From contig NZ_PDZL01000012.1 in the NCBI RefSeq assembly GCF_002735705.1, positions 124,001-188,000 on the forward strand: a DNA stretch of 64,000 nt, given 5' to 3'. Made by a program: the position numbers and the translations under genes. A model generated the notes under the pieces. It worked only from the letters and a program-made list of their open reading frames with translations. It was not told where the DNA came from and searched no databases. Source of the DNA: Janthinobacterium sp. BJB426. Its GTDB lineage: Bacteria; Pseudomonadota; Gammaproteobacteria; Burkholderiales; Burkholderiaceae_D. Shown here piece after piece: positions 29,211 through 36,906 of the stretch (its first letter is position 1; each line of letters begins with the position of its first letter).

Positions 29211-32057
29211 TCAGAACTTGTATTTCACCCCCGCACTGATATACCGTCCGGCCGCGCCCGCGTAGTCGAGCGGGTTGTAGCCCGTGGCGCCATAGGTCAG
29301 CGGGTCGAGCGGGGCGATCTTGTCGAACAGGTTTTGCACCGTCGCAAACACTTCCAGCTTGGGCGTGGCCAGCCAGCGGGCCGTCAGGTCCACCGTGGTG
29401 AACGAGGCGATGCGGCAACCGCGCGGCGCGTCCGTGCCATCGGCGAAATGTGTGGCGCAGCCGTCCGGGTCATTCTTGAACAGCACGTTATCGAGCGGCG
29501 CGCGGTAGTTGACGTTGGCCGTGACGCGCCAGTTCTGGCGTTCCCAGGTGGCGCCCAGGTTGATGCGGTCGTCCGGCGTGCCCATGCAGTTGGACACGTC
29601 GCAATTGCCGTGCGTGCCCGCAAAATCGCGCTGCGTGCCATCCTGTTCCGTGCGCAGCCATTTGTACAAGTGCGTCCATTTCAGGTCGAACACCAGGCTG
29701 CCATAGTCGCTGCCCAGGCTGAAGCGCTGGCGCGCGTCGATATCGATGCCGCGCACCGTTGTTTGCGCCGAATTCACATAATTGGCCAGCACGGCCGTGA
29801 TGGCGCCCGGATCGCCGGCGATGCCGGTAGCCGTCGACGGGTCGCGCGCCACATGGCCTTCGGCGATGGCCGTGTCCGTTTGCTCCTGGTTGATTTCATT
29901 CTTGCGGCGGATTTGCCACAGGTCGACTGAGATGCTGGTGCGCGGTAGTGGATCCCACACGGCGCCCACGGAATAGCTGCGCGAACGCTCGGGCGACAGA
30001 TTCGGATTGGGCGAGGTGATGACGGCGATGGAGGCCGGATCGCAAGCGGCTTCCACGCCCAGCGCGCAGCGCAGCGGGTCGCTGGCGGTGGAGAACGCGG
30101 CCAGGCCGCCGACGCCGTTTTCTGCCGCGCTGGGTGCGCGGAAACCCTTGGCGAAGGTGCCGCGCAGGGCCAGTTCGCGCACGGGCGTCCATTTCACGCC
30201 CACTTTCGGCGTATAGGAATTGCCCACGTCGGTGAAATGGTCGGCGCGCAGGGCGCCCGACAGTTCCACGGTCTTCAGCACGGGCGCCAGCACCTCGGCA
30301 TAGATGGCCGAGGCATTGCGGCTGCCCTTGTAGGCGGAATAGCCGAGGCCAATGATATTGCCCCGTTCCGTGCCCGTGGTGGGCTTGAGTTCCGTCGATT
30401 CGTGGCGGAATTCCGCGCCCACGGCCACGCCCAGGCCGCCGCCGTCGAGCTTGGCCACTTCGCGGCTGGCCTTGAAGTCGATTTGCGCGATATGCGTCTT
30501 GGCATCGTTCGAGATGCGCGGCGACAGGGCCGCGTACAGTTCGGCGGAATTGAGACCCGCGTTTTCGGCGATGCGCCACAGGCTGCCGGCCGGCAGGGCC
30601 GCATACGCGGGGTTCAGGCTGGCCGCCGCCACATTGCCGGCAGTGGGATTGAGCAAGGCGAAGGCGACGTCGCGCTGCAGGTAGCCGTCCAGGTCGTTCG
30701 ACACCTTGTTTTGCGAGTACAGCAAGGCGCTGTCGATATCCCAGCCCGCCAGCGTGCCCTTGATGCCGGCGACAAAGCGCGTGAAGGTGGAGGTCACTTC
30801 CGACAGGCGCGGCCCCACATCGGCCGCCAGGTAGCGCAGCCGTGCCGCCGTGCCGAAATACGGATTGTCGGGGTGGGCGGCGCCCAGCGATACGCCTGCA
30901 TTGCTGACGGGGCCGCCCGGGTAGCCGACCGAGCCGCTGACCGTCGAGGGCGTGGTGGCCGAGTGTGACTCGCTGTGATACACGTTCAGTTCGGCATACG
31001 TTTGCAGGGCCGGCGTCAGTTGCCAGGCGGCGCGGCCGAAGAAATTGATGTTCTTCTGCTTTGGCTGGATCTGGCCGTATTGCTGGGCAGCATCGGTGAG
31101 GCAGCCGCCGCCCGGATCGCCCTGCGGATGCGTGGTGAAGTTGCCGCAGGCGGCGCCGGGGAAGGTGCGCGTAAAGCCCGCGCCGGCGAGGTTGCCGCGG
31201 TTGTAGTAGTCGAGCGTGTCGGGATTGCGCACATTGCCGTTGACGGCGCTGCCGGCCGCATTGTTGGTGGTGATGGCGCCCGCGCCGCTGAGCGACTCCT
31301 GCGCGCTGAAGCCCAGGTCGCGCAAGTCGCTGCGGCCGACGGCGCCCCGGCCGGCCCGGTCGCGGTTCCAGATGGCGGCCTTTTCGCTGTATTCGAGGTT
31401 CAGCAGCACGTTGTAGCGGTCGCTGTCGATGTCGCCGAAGCCGTGCGTGATGGCGGCGCGCGCATCGCGCCCGTCCCACTCCTTCGTCTTGCCGTAATTG
31501 CCCTTGATGGCCGTGCCCTGGTAGTCGCGCCGCAGGATCACGTTGACGACGCCGGCGATGGCGTCCGAACCGTAGATGGCCGAGGCGCCGTCCTTGAGGA
31601 TTTCCACCCGTTCCACCGCTTCCAGTGGAATGATGTTCAGGTCGGCAAACACTTTCTGGCCATCATCGGCCAGGCCATACGGCGCGACGCGGCGGCCATT
31701 CAGCAGCACCAGGGTCGAGGCCGTGCCTAGGCCCCGCAGCGACACGCCGGAGGCGCCGGCGGCAAAGCCGTTGCCGAAGGTGGTGGGCACGGAGCCCTGG
31801 TTGTCGACAGCCAGGGTCTGCAGCAGTTCGGCCACGCTGGACTTGCCCGATTTTTCAATGTCGGCCGCGCTCAGGGTTTGCACGGCCGACGCCGTTTCCG
31901 CCTGAGCGCGGCGGATGTTCGAGCCGGTGATTTCCACGCGGGCAATGGGCGCGGCATCCTGCGCCAGGACGGGTAAGCTCAGCAGTGCACTGGCCAGCGC
32001 CAGGCCCAGTCCGGGTGGTGAAAAGGCGGCGGATTGCAAGGATGGTGTAGGGATCAT
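29211..32057 (-). CDS. TonB-dependent outer-membrane receptor 3 (subfamily A, paralogue of receptor 1)
   Basis: 948 residues. Signal peptide to about 33 (ALLSLPVLAQ), TonB-box-like ARVEITGSNIRR, plug with SLRGLGTASTLVLLNGRRV, and barrel ending SAGVKYKF. The protein is closely similar to receptor 1 (5153-8005) along the whole length, for example DPGAITAVLANYVNSAQT and HGNCDVSNCMGTP, yet synonymous positions differ widely, so the duplication is not recent. Its signal peptide lacks the SRSxRL motif of the others. The ribosome-binding site GGAG lies 6 bases before ATG 32057. An Fnr/Anr-like box lies 78 bases upstream. Ligand unknown. Confidence 0.93.
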   Translation of the reverse strand: MIPTPSLQSAAFSPPGLGLALASALLSLPVLAQDAAPIARVEITGSNIRRAQAETASAVQTLSAADIEKSGKSSVAELLQTLAVDNQGSVPTTFGNGFAAGASGVSLRGLGTASTLVLLNGRRVAPYGLADDGQKVFADLNIIPLEAVERVEILKDGASAIYGSDAIAGVVNVILRRDYQGTAIKGNYGKTKEWDGRDARAAITHGFGDIDSDRYNVLLNLEYSEKAAIWNRDRAGRGAVGRSDLRDLGFSAQESLSGAGAITTNNAAGSAVNGNVRNPDTLDYYNRGNLAGAGFTRTFPGAACGNFTTHPQGDPGGGCLTDAAQQYGQIQPKQKNINFFGRAAWQLTPALQTYAELNVYHSESHSATTPSTVSGSVGYPGGPVSNAGVSLGAAHPDNPYFGTAARLRYLAADVGPRLSEVTSTFTRFVAGIKGTLAGWDIDSALLYSQNKVSNDLDGYLQRDVAFALLNPTAGNVAAASLNPAYAALPAGSLWRIAENAGLNSAELYAALSPRISNDAKTHIAQIDFKASREVAKLDGGGLGVAVGAEFRHESTELKPTTGTERGNIIGLGYSAYKGSRNASAIYAEVLAPVLKTVELSGALRADHFTDVGNSYTPKVGVKWTPVRELALRGTFAKGFRAPSAAENGVGGLAAFSTASDPLRCALGVEAACDPASIAVITSPNPNLSPERSRSYSVGAVWDPLPRTSISVDLWQIRRKNEINQEQTDTAIAEGHVARDPSTATGIAGDPGAITAVLANYVNSAQTTVRGIDIDARQRFSLGSDYGSLVFDLKWTHLYKWLRTEQDGTQRDFAGTHGNCDVSNCMGTPDDRINLGATWERQNWRVTANVNYRAPLDNVLFKNDPDGCATHFADGTDAPRGCRIASFTTVDLTARWLATPKLEVFATVQNLFDKIAPLDPLTYGATGYNPLDYAGAAGRYISAGVKYKF

Positions 32058-32134
32058 GCGGTTCTCCGGAAAGGTCAGGCAGTCAAAGGTCGTCGATACG
32101 TCCTTGAGTTTTGTCCGTGCGGCGATGCCGGGAG

Positions 32135-32148
32135 TAGATCTAGATCAA
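32135..32148. promoter_or_regulatory. Fnr/Anr-like binding site upstream of TonB receptor 3
   Basis: TAGAT-CTAG-ATCAA matches the Fnr/Anr consensus TTGAT-N4-ATCAA at 9 of 10 defined positions, with a palindromic core GATCTAGATC. It lies in the upstream region of the minus-strand receptor. Confidence 0.4.
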
Positions 32149-32325
32149 GGAGTGTCCTGCTTGTCGTCGATAGAATGGCTGGCGTGGCGTGGTTGCCACG
32201 ACGAGCACTGCGGTGGCGCCCGGTACAGCGTCACAGCGAGATTCACGGCGCGCAACTTTTTATGCTTTTTTGCGGCTTATGCAGTGTAAAACGGCGGCGG
32301 TATGCGGCTTTGCCGACAAATATGC

Positions 32326-32355
32326 TTGCCAACCCTTGCAATTTAGGTTTATAGT
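32326..32355 (+). promoter_or_regulatory. Predicted sigma-70 promoter of the aroG leader
   Basis: TTGCCA (32326-32331), 18-base spacer, TATAGT (32350-32355). A start near 32362 places the leader peptide start codon about 20 bases into the transcript, as usual for attenuator leaders. Confidence 0.65.
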
Positions 32356-32380
32356 CGTTCATCACTTACGGATGACTCGC

Positions 32381-32449
32381 ATGTTCGCTCGCCACTTTTT
32401 TACCGCTTATTTTTACTTTAGCAATTCCAACCCAAAGGCGGTGGAGTAG
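32381..32449 (+). CDS. Phe/Tyr-rich leader peptide of the aroG attenuator
   Basis: 22-residue open frame, ATG 32381 to TAG 32447-32449, containing five Phe and two Tyr, mostly clustered as HFFTAYFYFS. A GGA eight bases before the ATG can serve as ribosome-binding site; an in-frame ATG at 32372 is an alternative start. It lies between a good promoter and an intrinsic terminator ahead of DAHP synthase. Its role would be to sense charged Phe/Tyr tRNA by ribosome stalling, as do the pheA and pheST leader peptides of enterobacteria. The peptide itself probably has no function. Confidence 0.8.
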   Translation: MFARHFFTAYFYFSNSNPKAVE

Positions 32450-32523
32450 CGGTCGGTTCACGTAGCAGCAAAACGAGATCCCAGCAAATTCTAAAAAACC
32501 GCCACTGATGGCGGTTTTTTTTT
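32402..32523 (+). promoter_or_regulatory. Transcription attenuator of aroG
   Basis: Segment 1 ACCGCT (32402-32407, within the Phe/Tyr codons) pairs with segment 2 AGCGGT (32448-32453, overlapping the leader stop codon). Segment 2 and its flank (GGCGGT 32437-32442, CGGTT 32454-32458) can instead pair with AACCGCC of segment 3 (32497-32503). Segments 3 and 4 form the terminator AAAAAACCGCCA-CTGA-TGGCGGTTTTTT (32493-32520) with T to 32523. A ribosome stalled on Phe/Tyr codons would cover segment 1 and favour the antiterminator; one at the stop codon would cover segment 2 and allow termination. Confidence 0.8.
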
Positions 32524-32563
32524 ACCCAGATGTTTTACCCTTCCTTAAATTTTGGAGAAAATG

Positions 32564-33628
32564 ATGCCCCGCACCGATGATTTGCGTATTCGCGAAATGA
32601 AGGAACTGACCCCGCCGTCCCACCTGATCCGCGAATTCGCCTGCTCGGAGCAAGCCGAACAGACCGCCGCCAGCGCCCGCATTGCCCTGCACCGTATCCT
32701 GCATGGCCAGGACGACCGCCTGATGGTGGTGATCGGCCCTTGCTCCATCCACGACACCAAGGCGGCGATGGAATATGCGCGCCTGCTGGTCAAGGAGCGC
32801 GCGCGTTTCGCGGGTGAACTGGAAATCGTCATGCGCGTCTACTTCGAGAAGCCGCGCACCACGGTGGGCTGGAAGGGCCTGATCAACGACCCGTACATGG
32901 ACAACAGCTTCCGCATCAACGACGGCTTGCGCATGGCGCGCGAACTATTGCGCGATATCAATGAGCTGGGCTTGCCGGCCGGCACCGAGTTCCTCGACGT
33001 CATCAGCCCGCAATACATCGCCGACCTGATCAGCTGGGGCGCCATCGGCGCGCGCACGACGGAGTCGCAGGTGCACCGCGAGCTGGCGTCGGGATTGTCC
33101 TGTCCCGTCGGCTTCAAGAATGGCACGGACGGCAATGTGAAAATCGCCGTGGAAGCCATCAAGGCCGCCTCGCAGCCGCACCATTTTCTCTCCGTCACGA
33201 AGGGCGGCCACTCGGCCATCGTCTCGACCAATGGCAACGAGGATTGCCACATCATCTTGCGCGGCGGAAAAACCCCGAACTATGACGCGGCCAGCGTGGA
33301 CGAGGCGTGCAAGGCTATCGCCGCGCAAGGCCTGGCGGCGCGCCTGATGATCGACGCCTCGCATGCGAACAGCTCGAAAAAACCGGAAAACCAGATTCCC
33401 GTGTGCGCCGACATCGCCAGCCAGGTGGCCGGCGGCGATGGCCGCATCGTCGGCGTGATGGTGGAATCGCACCTGGTGGCAGGCCGCCAGGATTTAATTC
33501 CAGGCAAGGAATTGATCTATGGCCAGTCCGTCACGGACGGCTGCATCGACTGGAGCGCCAGCGTGGCCGTGCTGGAAAACCTGGCGGCGGCCGTCAAGCA
33601 GCGCCGCTTGCAGGGCGACGCGGAATAA
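32564..33628 (+). CDS. aroG: 3-deoxy-7-phosphoheptulonate (DAHP) synthase, class I
   Basis: 354 residues, the AroF/AroG/AroH type. It condenses phosphoenolpyruvate and erythrose-4-phosphate in the first step of the shikimate pathway. Family marks are the N-terminal DDLRIREMKEL, VVIGPCSIHD with metal-ligand C60, VYFEKPRTTVGWKGLINDP, GARTTESQVHRELASGLSCPVGFKNGTDG and DASHANSSKKPENQ. ATG 32564 is chosen because GGAG lies 6 bases upstream; ATG 32561 and TTG 32552 are less well spaced. The upstream Phe/Tyr attenuator suggests control by both amino acids. Which amino acid inhibits the enzyme allosterically cannot be read with certainty. Followed by a strong bidirectional terminator. Confidence 0.95.
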   Translation: MPRTDDLRIREMKELTPPSHLIREFACSEQAEQTAASARIALHRILHGQDDRLMVVIGPCSIHDTKAAMEYARLLVKERARFAGELEIVMRVYFEKPRTTVGWKGLINDPYMDNSFRINDGLRMARELLRDINELGLPAGTEFLDVISPQYIADLISWGAIGARTTESQVHRELASGLSCPVGFKNGTDGNVKIAVEAIKAASQPHHFLSVTKGGHSAIVSTNGNEDCHIILRGGKTPNYDAASVDEACKAIAAQGLAARLMIDASHANSSKKPENQIPVCADIASQVAGGDGRIVGVMVESHLVAGRQDLIPGKELIYGQSVTDGCIDWSASVAVLENLAAAVKQRRLQGDAE

Positions 33629-33646
33629 AGTGCCGCGCAGCATGAA

Positions 33647-33680
33647 AAAAAGCCCGGAAAGCTTAGCTTTCCGGGCTTTT
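33647..33680. terminator. Bidirectional terminator between aroG and TonB receptor 4
   Basis: AAAAGCCCGGAAAGC / GCTTTCCGGGCTTTT with a 3-base loop (TTA). A-rich on one side and T-rich on the other, so it serves both convergent genes. Confidence 0.9.
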
Positions 33681-33702
33681 CAGTTTTCAGCTCAAGGTGA
33701 GC

Positions 33703-36549
33703 TTAGAACTTGTAGGAACCGCTCAGGTAGAACTGGCGGCCCAGGGCGCTCGAGTACGATGGGTTGTAGCCCACTTGATGCGAACCCGTGTTACGCAGGG
33801 TGAACGGCGGATCGCGGTCGAACAGGTTCAGGATGCCAGCCGTGACTTCCACGTTCTTCAGCGGACGGTAAGCCGTCTGGAAGTCGAAGGTGGTGTAGCT
33901 CGGCACTTCCAGCTGGATGCCATAGCATTCGCCTGGGCTGCCGGCGACGATCACGGCGCAGCCTTTTTCAGTCTGTTCCTTGTCGGTGTAGCCATTGCGA
34001 TAGCTGGCGCTCAGCGTATGCGTGAACTTGGCCGTCTCAAACGTGGTGGTGGCGCGGATGATGTTGCGGAAGCTGACCTTGTCGTTCGAACCGTAACGAT
34101 TCAGGCTGGTTTCCCATTGATCATTCGTGCCTGGCGTCGTGTAGCGCGAGCGCAGCAGGTAGGTACCCATCAGGCGGCTCGTCAGGCGGCCGTCCAGCAG
34201 CTTCATCTTGTGGGTGAAGTCGTAGTCGATACCGCGGTTTTCTACTTTACCAATGTTGATTGGCAGCAGCTTGACGGCCAGCACGTCCTTGCCCGTCGAG
34301 GTGATGTGCTTGACGGTGAACAGGTCGGCGTACTTGGCTGGATTGTTGAAGATCAAGCCTTCGGAGACCGAGGTCACCTGATCGTTGATCTGCACGTTCC
34401 ACAGGTCGAACGACATCGACAGGCTGTCGATCGGCTCGAACACGGTACCGATGCTCCACTGCTTCGACGTTTCCGGTTTCAATTCCGGATTGCCGCCCTG
34501 GAAGGCTTCGAACTGTTGGCGTACCACGCCTTCGCAATAGTTGGCCAGCGGGTGACCGCCCATGCCGTTCGCTGCGGTCAGCGGGCATTGATAGTTACCA
34601 CCGGTTACACCCCAGTCTTCCAGCGGACCGGCGATTTCCTGCATGCTGGCGGCGCGGAAGCCGGTACCGGCAGCGGCGCGGAACATCAGGCTCTTGGTCG
34701 CGGAATACTTGCCGCTGATTTTCCAGGTGGTGGCGTTTTCCTTCTTGCCTACCGTCTTGCCCGTCAGTTTGTTGTCGATGGCGCCGATCTGGTCATAACG
34801 CAGCGAGCCGGTCATTTCCAGTTTCTTCGAAATCGGCAGCATCAGTTCAGCATAGGCGCCCGCATTGTCGCGAGCGTATTCGCTGTCGACTTGCGCATTG
34901 TCAAACAGGATCTGCGCCTGCTTGGCCACGTCCGCCTGTTGCACCTTGTACGAGGTGTTGCGGTAGTCGGCGCCCACGCCCAGCATGGCCGTGCCGCCTG
35001 GCAGTGAGAACACAGGACGCGAAGCGCGGCCATCGATGCCCTTCATTTCCACGGTTTGCGTGTTGTAGGTACCGCTGAAGCCCGTGCCCATCAGTGCCTG
35101 GCGCATGGCGTCCGGCATGGAGCCTACAGGATAGGCGAACGGGTCGATGTTGCCATCAGCCAATTGCGCATCGAATTTGTCCGACAGGGGGAAACCGCTG
35201 ACGTATTGTTGCGTCTGCTTGTTTTTCGAGTAGGTCACGGCGGAATTGATGTCCCAGCCGAATGCATTGCCATCGACGCCGGCAACGATATGGGTGGCTT
35301 TGGTGCCGTAGTTGTAGACGCGGTTGCCCATTTCCGACAGGCGATATTTGGCGACGGCGCCCGTGGCGTTGGCCAATTGCGCTGGCGTCAGGTTTGGTGC
35401 CAGGTATTTGTTGAACAGCGGCGAGCCGACGTCGACGGAGAAATCGGCCGGGTACGGCGCAATGCTGGCGATGACGCGCGCTTCGGTGTAAGCGAGGTCA
35501 TAGAAACCCTGGAAGCCGGTTTTGCCCAGTTTGACGGTACCCGAGCTGAAGATGGCGTCGCGCTTCGATTCAGGATTGATTTCGATGGTCGATGGCGAAT
35601 CGAAATAGCAGTTGCCGTCGCCATAGAAATCCATGTTGCTGGCGGCGCATTTGCCGCCATGGGCCAATGCGTACGGGTTCAGGTTGACGCTATCGACGAA
35701 GGGCGTGCCGGTCTTCGGATTGATGACCACGGCGCCAGTCAGCGGATCGGTGCGGTTGTAATCGACAGTAGCGTTGCCAGGGGCCGAACGCGAGGAACCG
35801 TTGATGAATTGCAGCGCCTTGCCGGTCTTCGGATCGTTGAAATTGATGATGCCGCTTTTTGCGAAGCTGCGCTGCGATGCTTTCAGCGATTTTTGTTCGT
35901 CATGGCTGGCCGACACGAAGATGCTGTAGCCGTCGTCGTCGATATCGCCGAAGCCCTTGCTGATCGAAATCGAATTACTGGCGCCGCCTTTTTCTTCAGG
36001 GCGCGAGTACTTGGCATTGATTTCCAGCGGCGAAGCGCCTTTTTTCAGGATGAAGTTGACCACGCCGGCGATGGCGTCGGCGCCATACAGGGCCGAGGCG
36101 CCGTCCGTCAGCACTTCCACGCGCTCGATGGCCGACAGGGGGATCGAGTTCAGGTCGATGGTGGTGCCGGAATTGGATGGCGCCAAGCGGCGGCCGTTCA
36201 GCAGCACCAGCGTGTAGGCTGCGCCGATATCGTGGATCGAGGCCGTGGTGACGCCGCCGCCGCCGCCGCCCACCGAATCGGCGGCCACGGAGAAGCCCTG
36301 CATCGCAGGAATTTGCTGAATGAAATCGGTCACCGTGGTGACGCCGGTTTTCTTGATGTCTTTCTGGTTGAACGACTGCACCGGCAGCGACGCTTCGGAA
36401 GCGATGCGCTTGATGCTCGAACCCGTGACTTCCACGCGTTGCATGGTGCCATCTGTTGTTTCTTGCGCATACGCGGTGTGCATGCTCAGGGCCATGCCGC
36501 CTGCAAACATCAGGCGCAGCGACCGCGATATTACATTTTCTATCATCAT
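33703..36549 (-). CDS. TonB-dependent outer-membrane receptor 4 (subfamily B)
   Basis: 948 residues from ATG 36549. The n-region SRSLRLMFAG matches the signal motif of receptors 1 and 5; cleavage is expected after MHTAYAQ. TonB-box-like MQRVEVTGSSIKR, plug with DIGAAYTLVLLNGRRLAP and DGASALYGADAIAGVVNFIL, C-terminus FDRDPPFTLRN ... YLSGSYKF. The C-terminal FDRxPPF pattern groups it with receptor 36907-39582 rather than with receptors 1, 3 and 6. AAGGA lies 7 bases before the start. The longer open frame to 36615 begins inside the untranslated leader. It has its own TTGACA promoter at 36673-36701. Confidence 0.92.
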   Translation of the reverse strand: MMIENVISRSLRLMFAGGMALSMHTAYAQETTDGTMQRVEVTGSSIKRIASEASLPVQSFNQKDIKKTGVTTVTDFIQQIPAMQGFSVAADSVGGGGGGVTTASIHDIGAAYTLVLLNGRRLAPSNSGTTIDLNSIPLSAIERVEVLTDGASALYGADAIAGVVNFILKKGASPLEINAKYSRPEEKGGASNSISISKGFGDIDDDGYSIFVSASHDEQKSLKASQRSFAKSGIINFNDPKTGKALQFINGSSRSAPGNATVDYNRTDPLTGAVVINPKTGTPFVDSVNLNPYALAHGGKCAASNMDFYGDGNCYFDSPSTIEINPESKRDAIFSSGTVKLGKTGFQGFYDLAYTEARVIASIAPYPADFSVDVGSPLFNKYLAPNLTPAQLANATGAVAKYRLSEMGNRVYNYGTKATHIVAGVDGNAFGWDINSAVTYSKNKQTQQYVSGFPLSDKFDAQLADGNIDPFAYPVGSMPDAMRQALMGTGFSGTYNTQTVEMKGIDGRASRPVFSLPGGTAMLGVGADYRNTSYKVQQADVAKQAQILFDNAQVDSEYARDNAGAYAELMLPISKKLEMTGSLRYDQIGAIDNKLTGKTVGKKENATTWKISGKYSATKSLMFRAAAGTGFRAASMQEIAGPLEDWGVTGGNYQCPLTAANGMGGHPLANYCEGVVRQQFEAFQGGNPELKPETSKQWSIGTVFEPIDSLSMSFDLWNVQINDQVTSVSEGLIFNNPAKYADLFTVKHITSTGKDVLAVKLLPINIGKVENRGIDYDFTHKMKLLDGRLTSRLMGTYLLRSRYTTPGTNDQWETSLNRYGSNDKVSFRNIIRATTTFETAKFTHTLSASYRNGYTDKEQTEKGCAVIVAGSPGECYGIQLEVPSYTTFDFQTAYRPLKNVEVTAGILNLFDRDPPFTLRNTGSHQVGYNPSYSSALGRQFYLSGSYKF

Positions 36550-36672
36550 CTGAAATTCCTTGTTATTGTGATAAAGGCGGCAATTATTTTGAAATAACTT
36601 GTTGCTCACCAACAATTTATTTGCCTTTTTACAAATCCACCAATGAAAATTCTGTAAATTTTCAAGGCCCTC

Positions 36673-36701
36673 ATCAAAACATTCACCATTCAGATTGTCA
36701 A
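36673..36701 (-). promoter_or_regulatory. Predicted sigma-70 promoter of TonB receptor 4
   Basis: Minus strand: -35 TTGACA (36696-36701), 17-base spacer, -10 TTTGAT (36673-36678) within ATGTTTTGATGA. Layout and 12-base -10 region are identical to the promoter of receptor 1 at 4919-4947. The expected leader is about 117 bases. Confidence 0.6.
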
Positions 36702-36804
36702 TTTCGCGCGGACTTTTTGGATGAAATGCAACATTTTCCTGTTTTTTTTATAATCCTTCAGCAATAAAGTATCGTGAACCCTTGTCAGACTTGCTCAGAT
36801 GCGT

Positions 36805-36840
36805 AAAATAAAACGGCGCACATCATCGCTGATGGCGCCG
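36805..36840 (-). terminator. Intrinsic terminator after TonB receptor 5
   Basis: On the minus strand CGGCGC-CATC ... GATG ... GCGCCG followed by TTTTATTTT. It is 66 bases after the receptor stop codon. Confidence 0.7.
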
Positions 36841-36906
36841 CTTTTCTGTCGCTGGCACGCTGTTGCCAGCGCTGCCTGTTTTATCTGTCGACCTGAACTT
36901 TTCCCC

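Larger units (their letters stand above)
32058..32560. other. Divergent intergenic region: TonB receptor 3 control (left) and aroG attenuator (right)
   Basis: No protein gene besides the short leader peptide at 32381-32449. The left third holds the Fnr/Anr-like box and receptor 3 upstream sequence. The right half holds the aroG promoter, leader peptide and attenuator. Confidence 0.75.
36550..36906. other. 357-base gap: leader and promoter of receptor 4, terminator of receptor 5
   Basis: AT-rich. It contains a TTGTTG-GTGAG-CAACAA hairpin in the receptor 4 leader (minus strand, about 36599-36615), the promoter at 36673-36701 and the terminator at 36805-36840. No coding sequence is credible. 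Confidence 0.6.

Noticed and set aside
5153..32057. Receptors 1 and 3 as inverted repeats that could recombine and flip the segment between them
   Set aside because: Proteins are similar, but synonymous sites differ throughout the segments compared, so long identical DNA stretches needed for efficient recombination are not seen.
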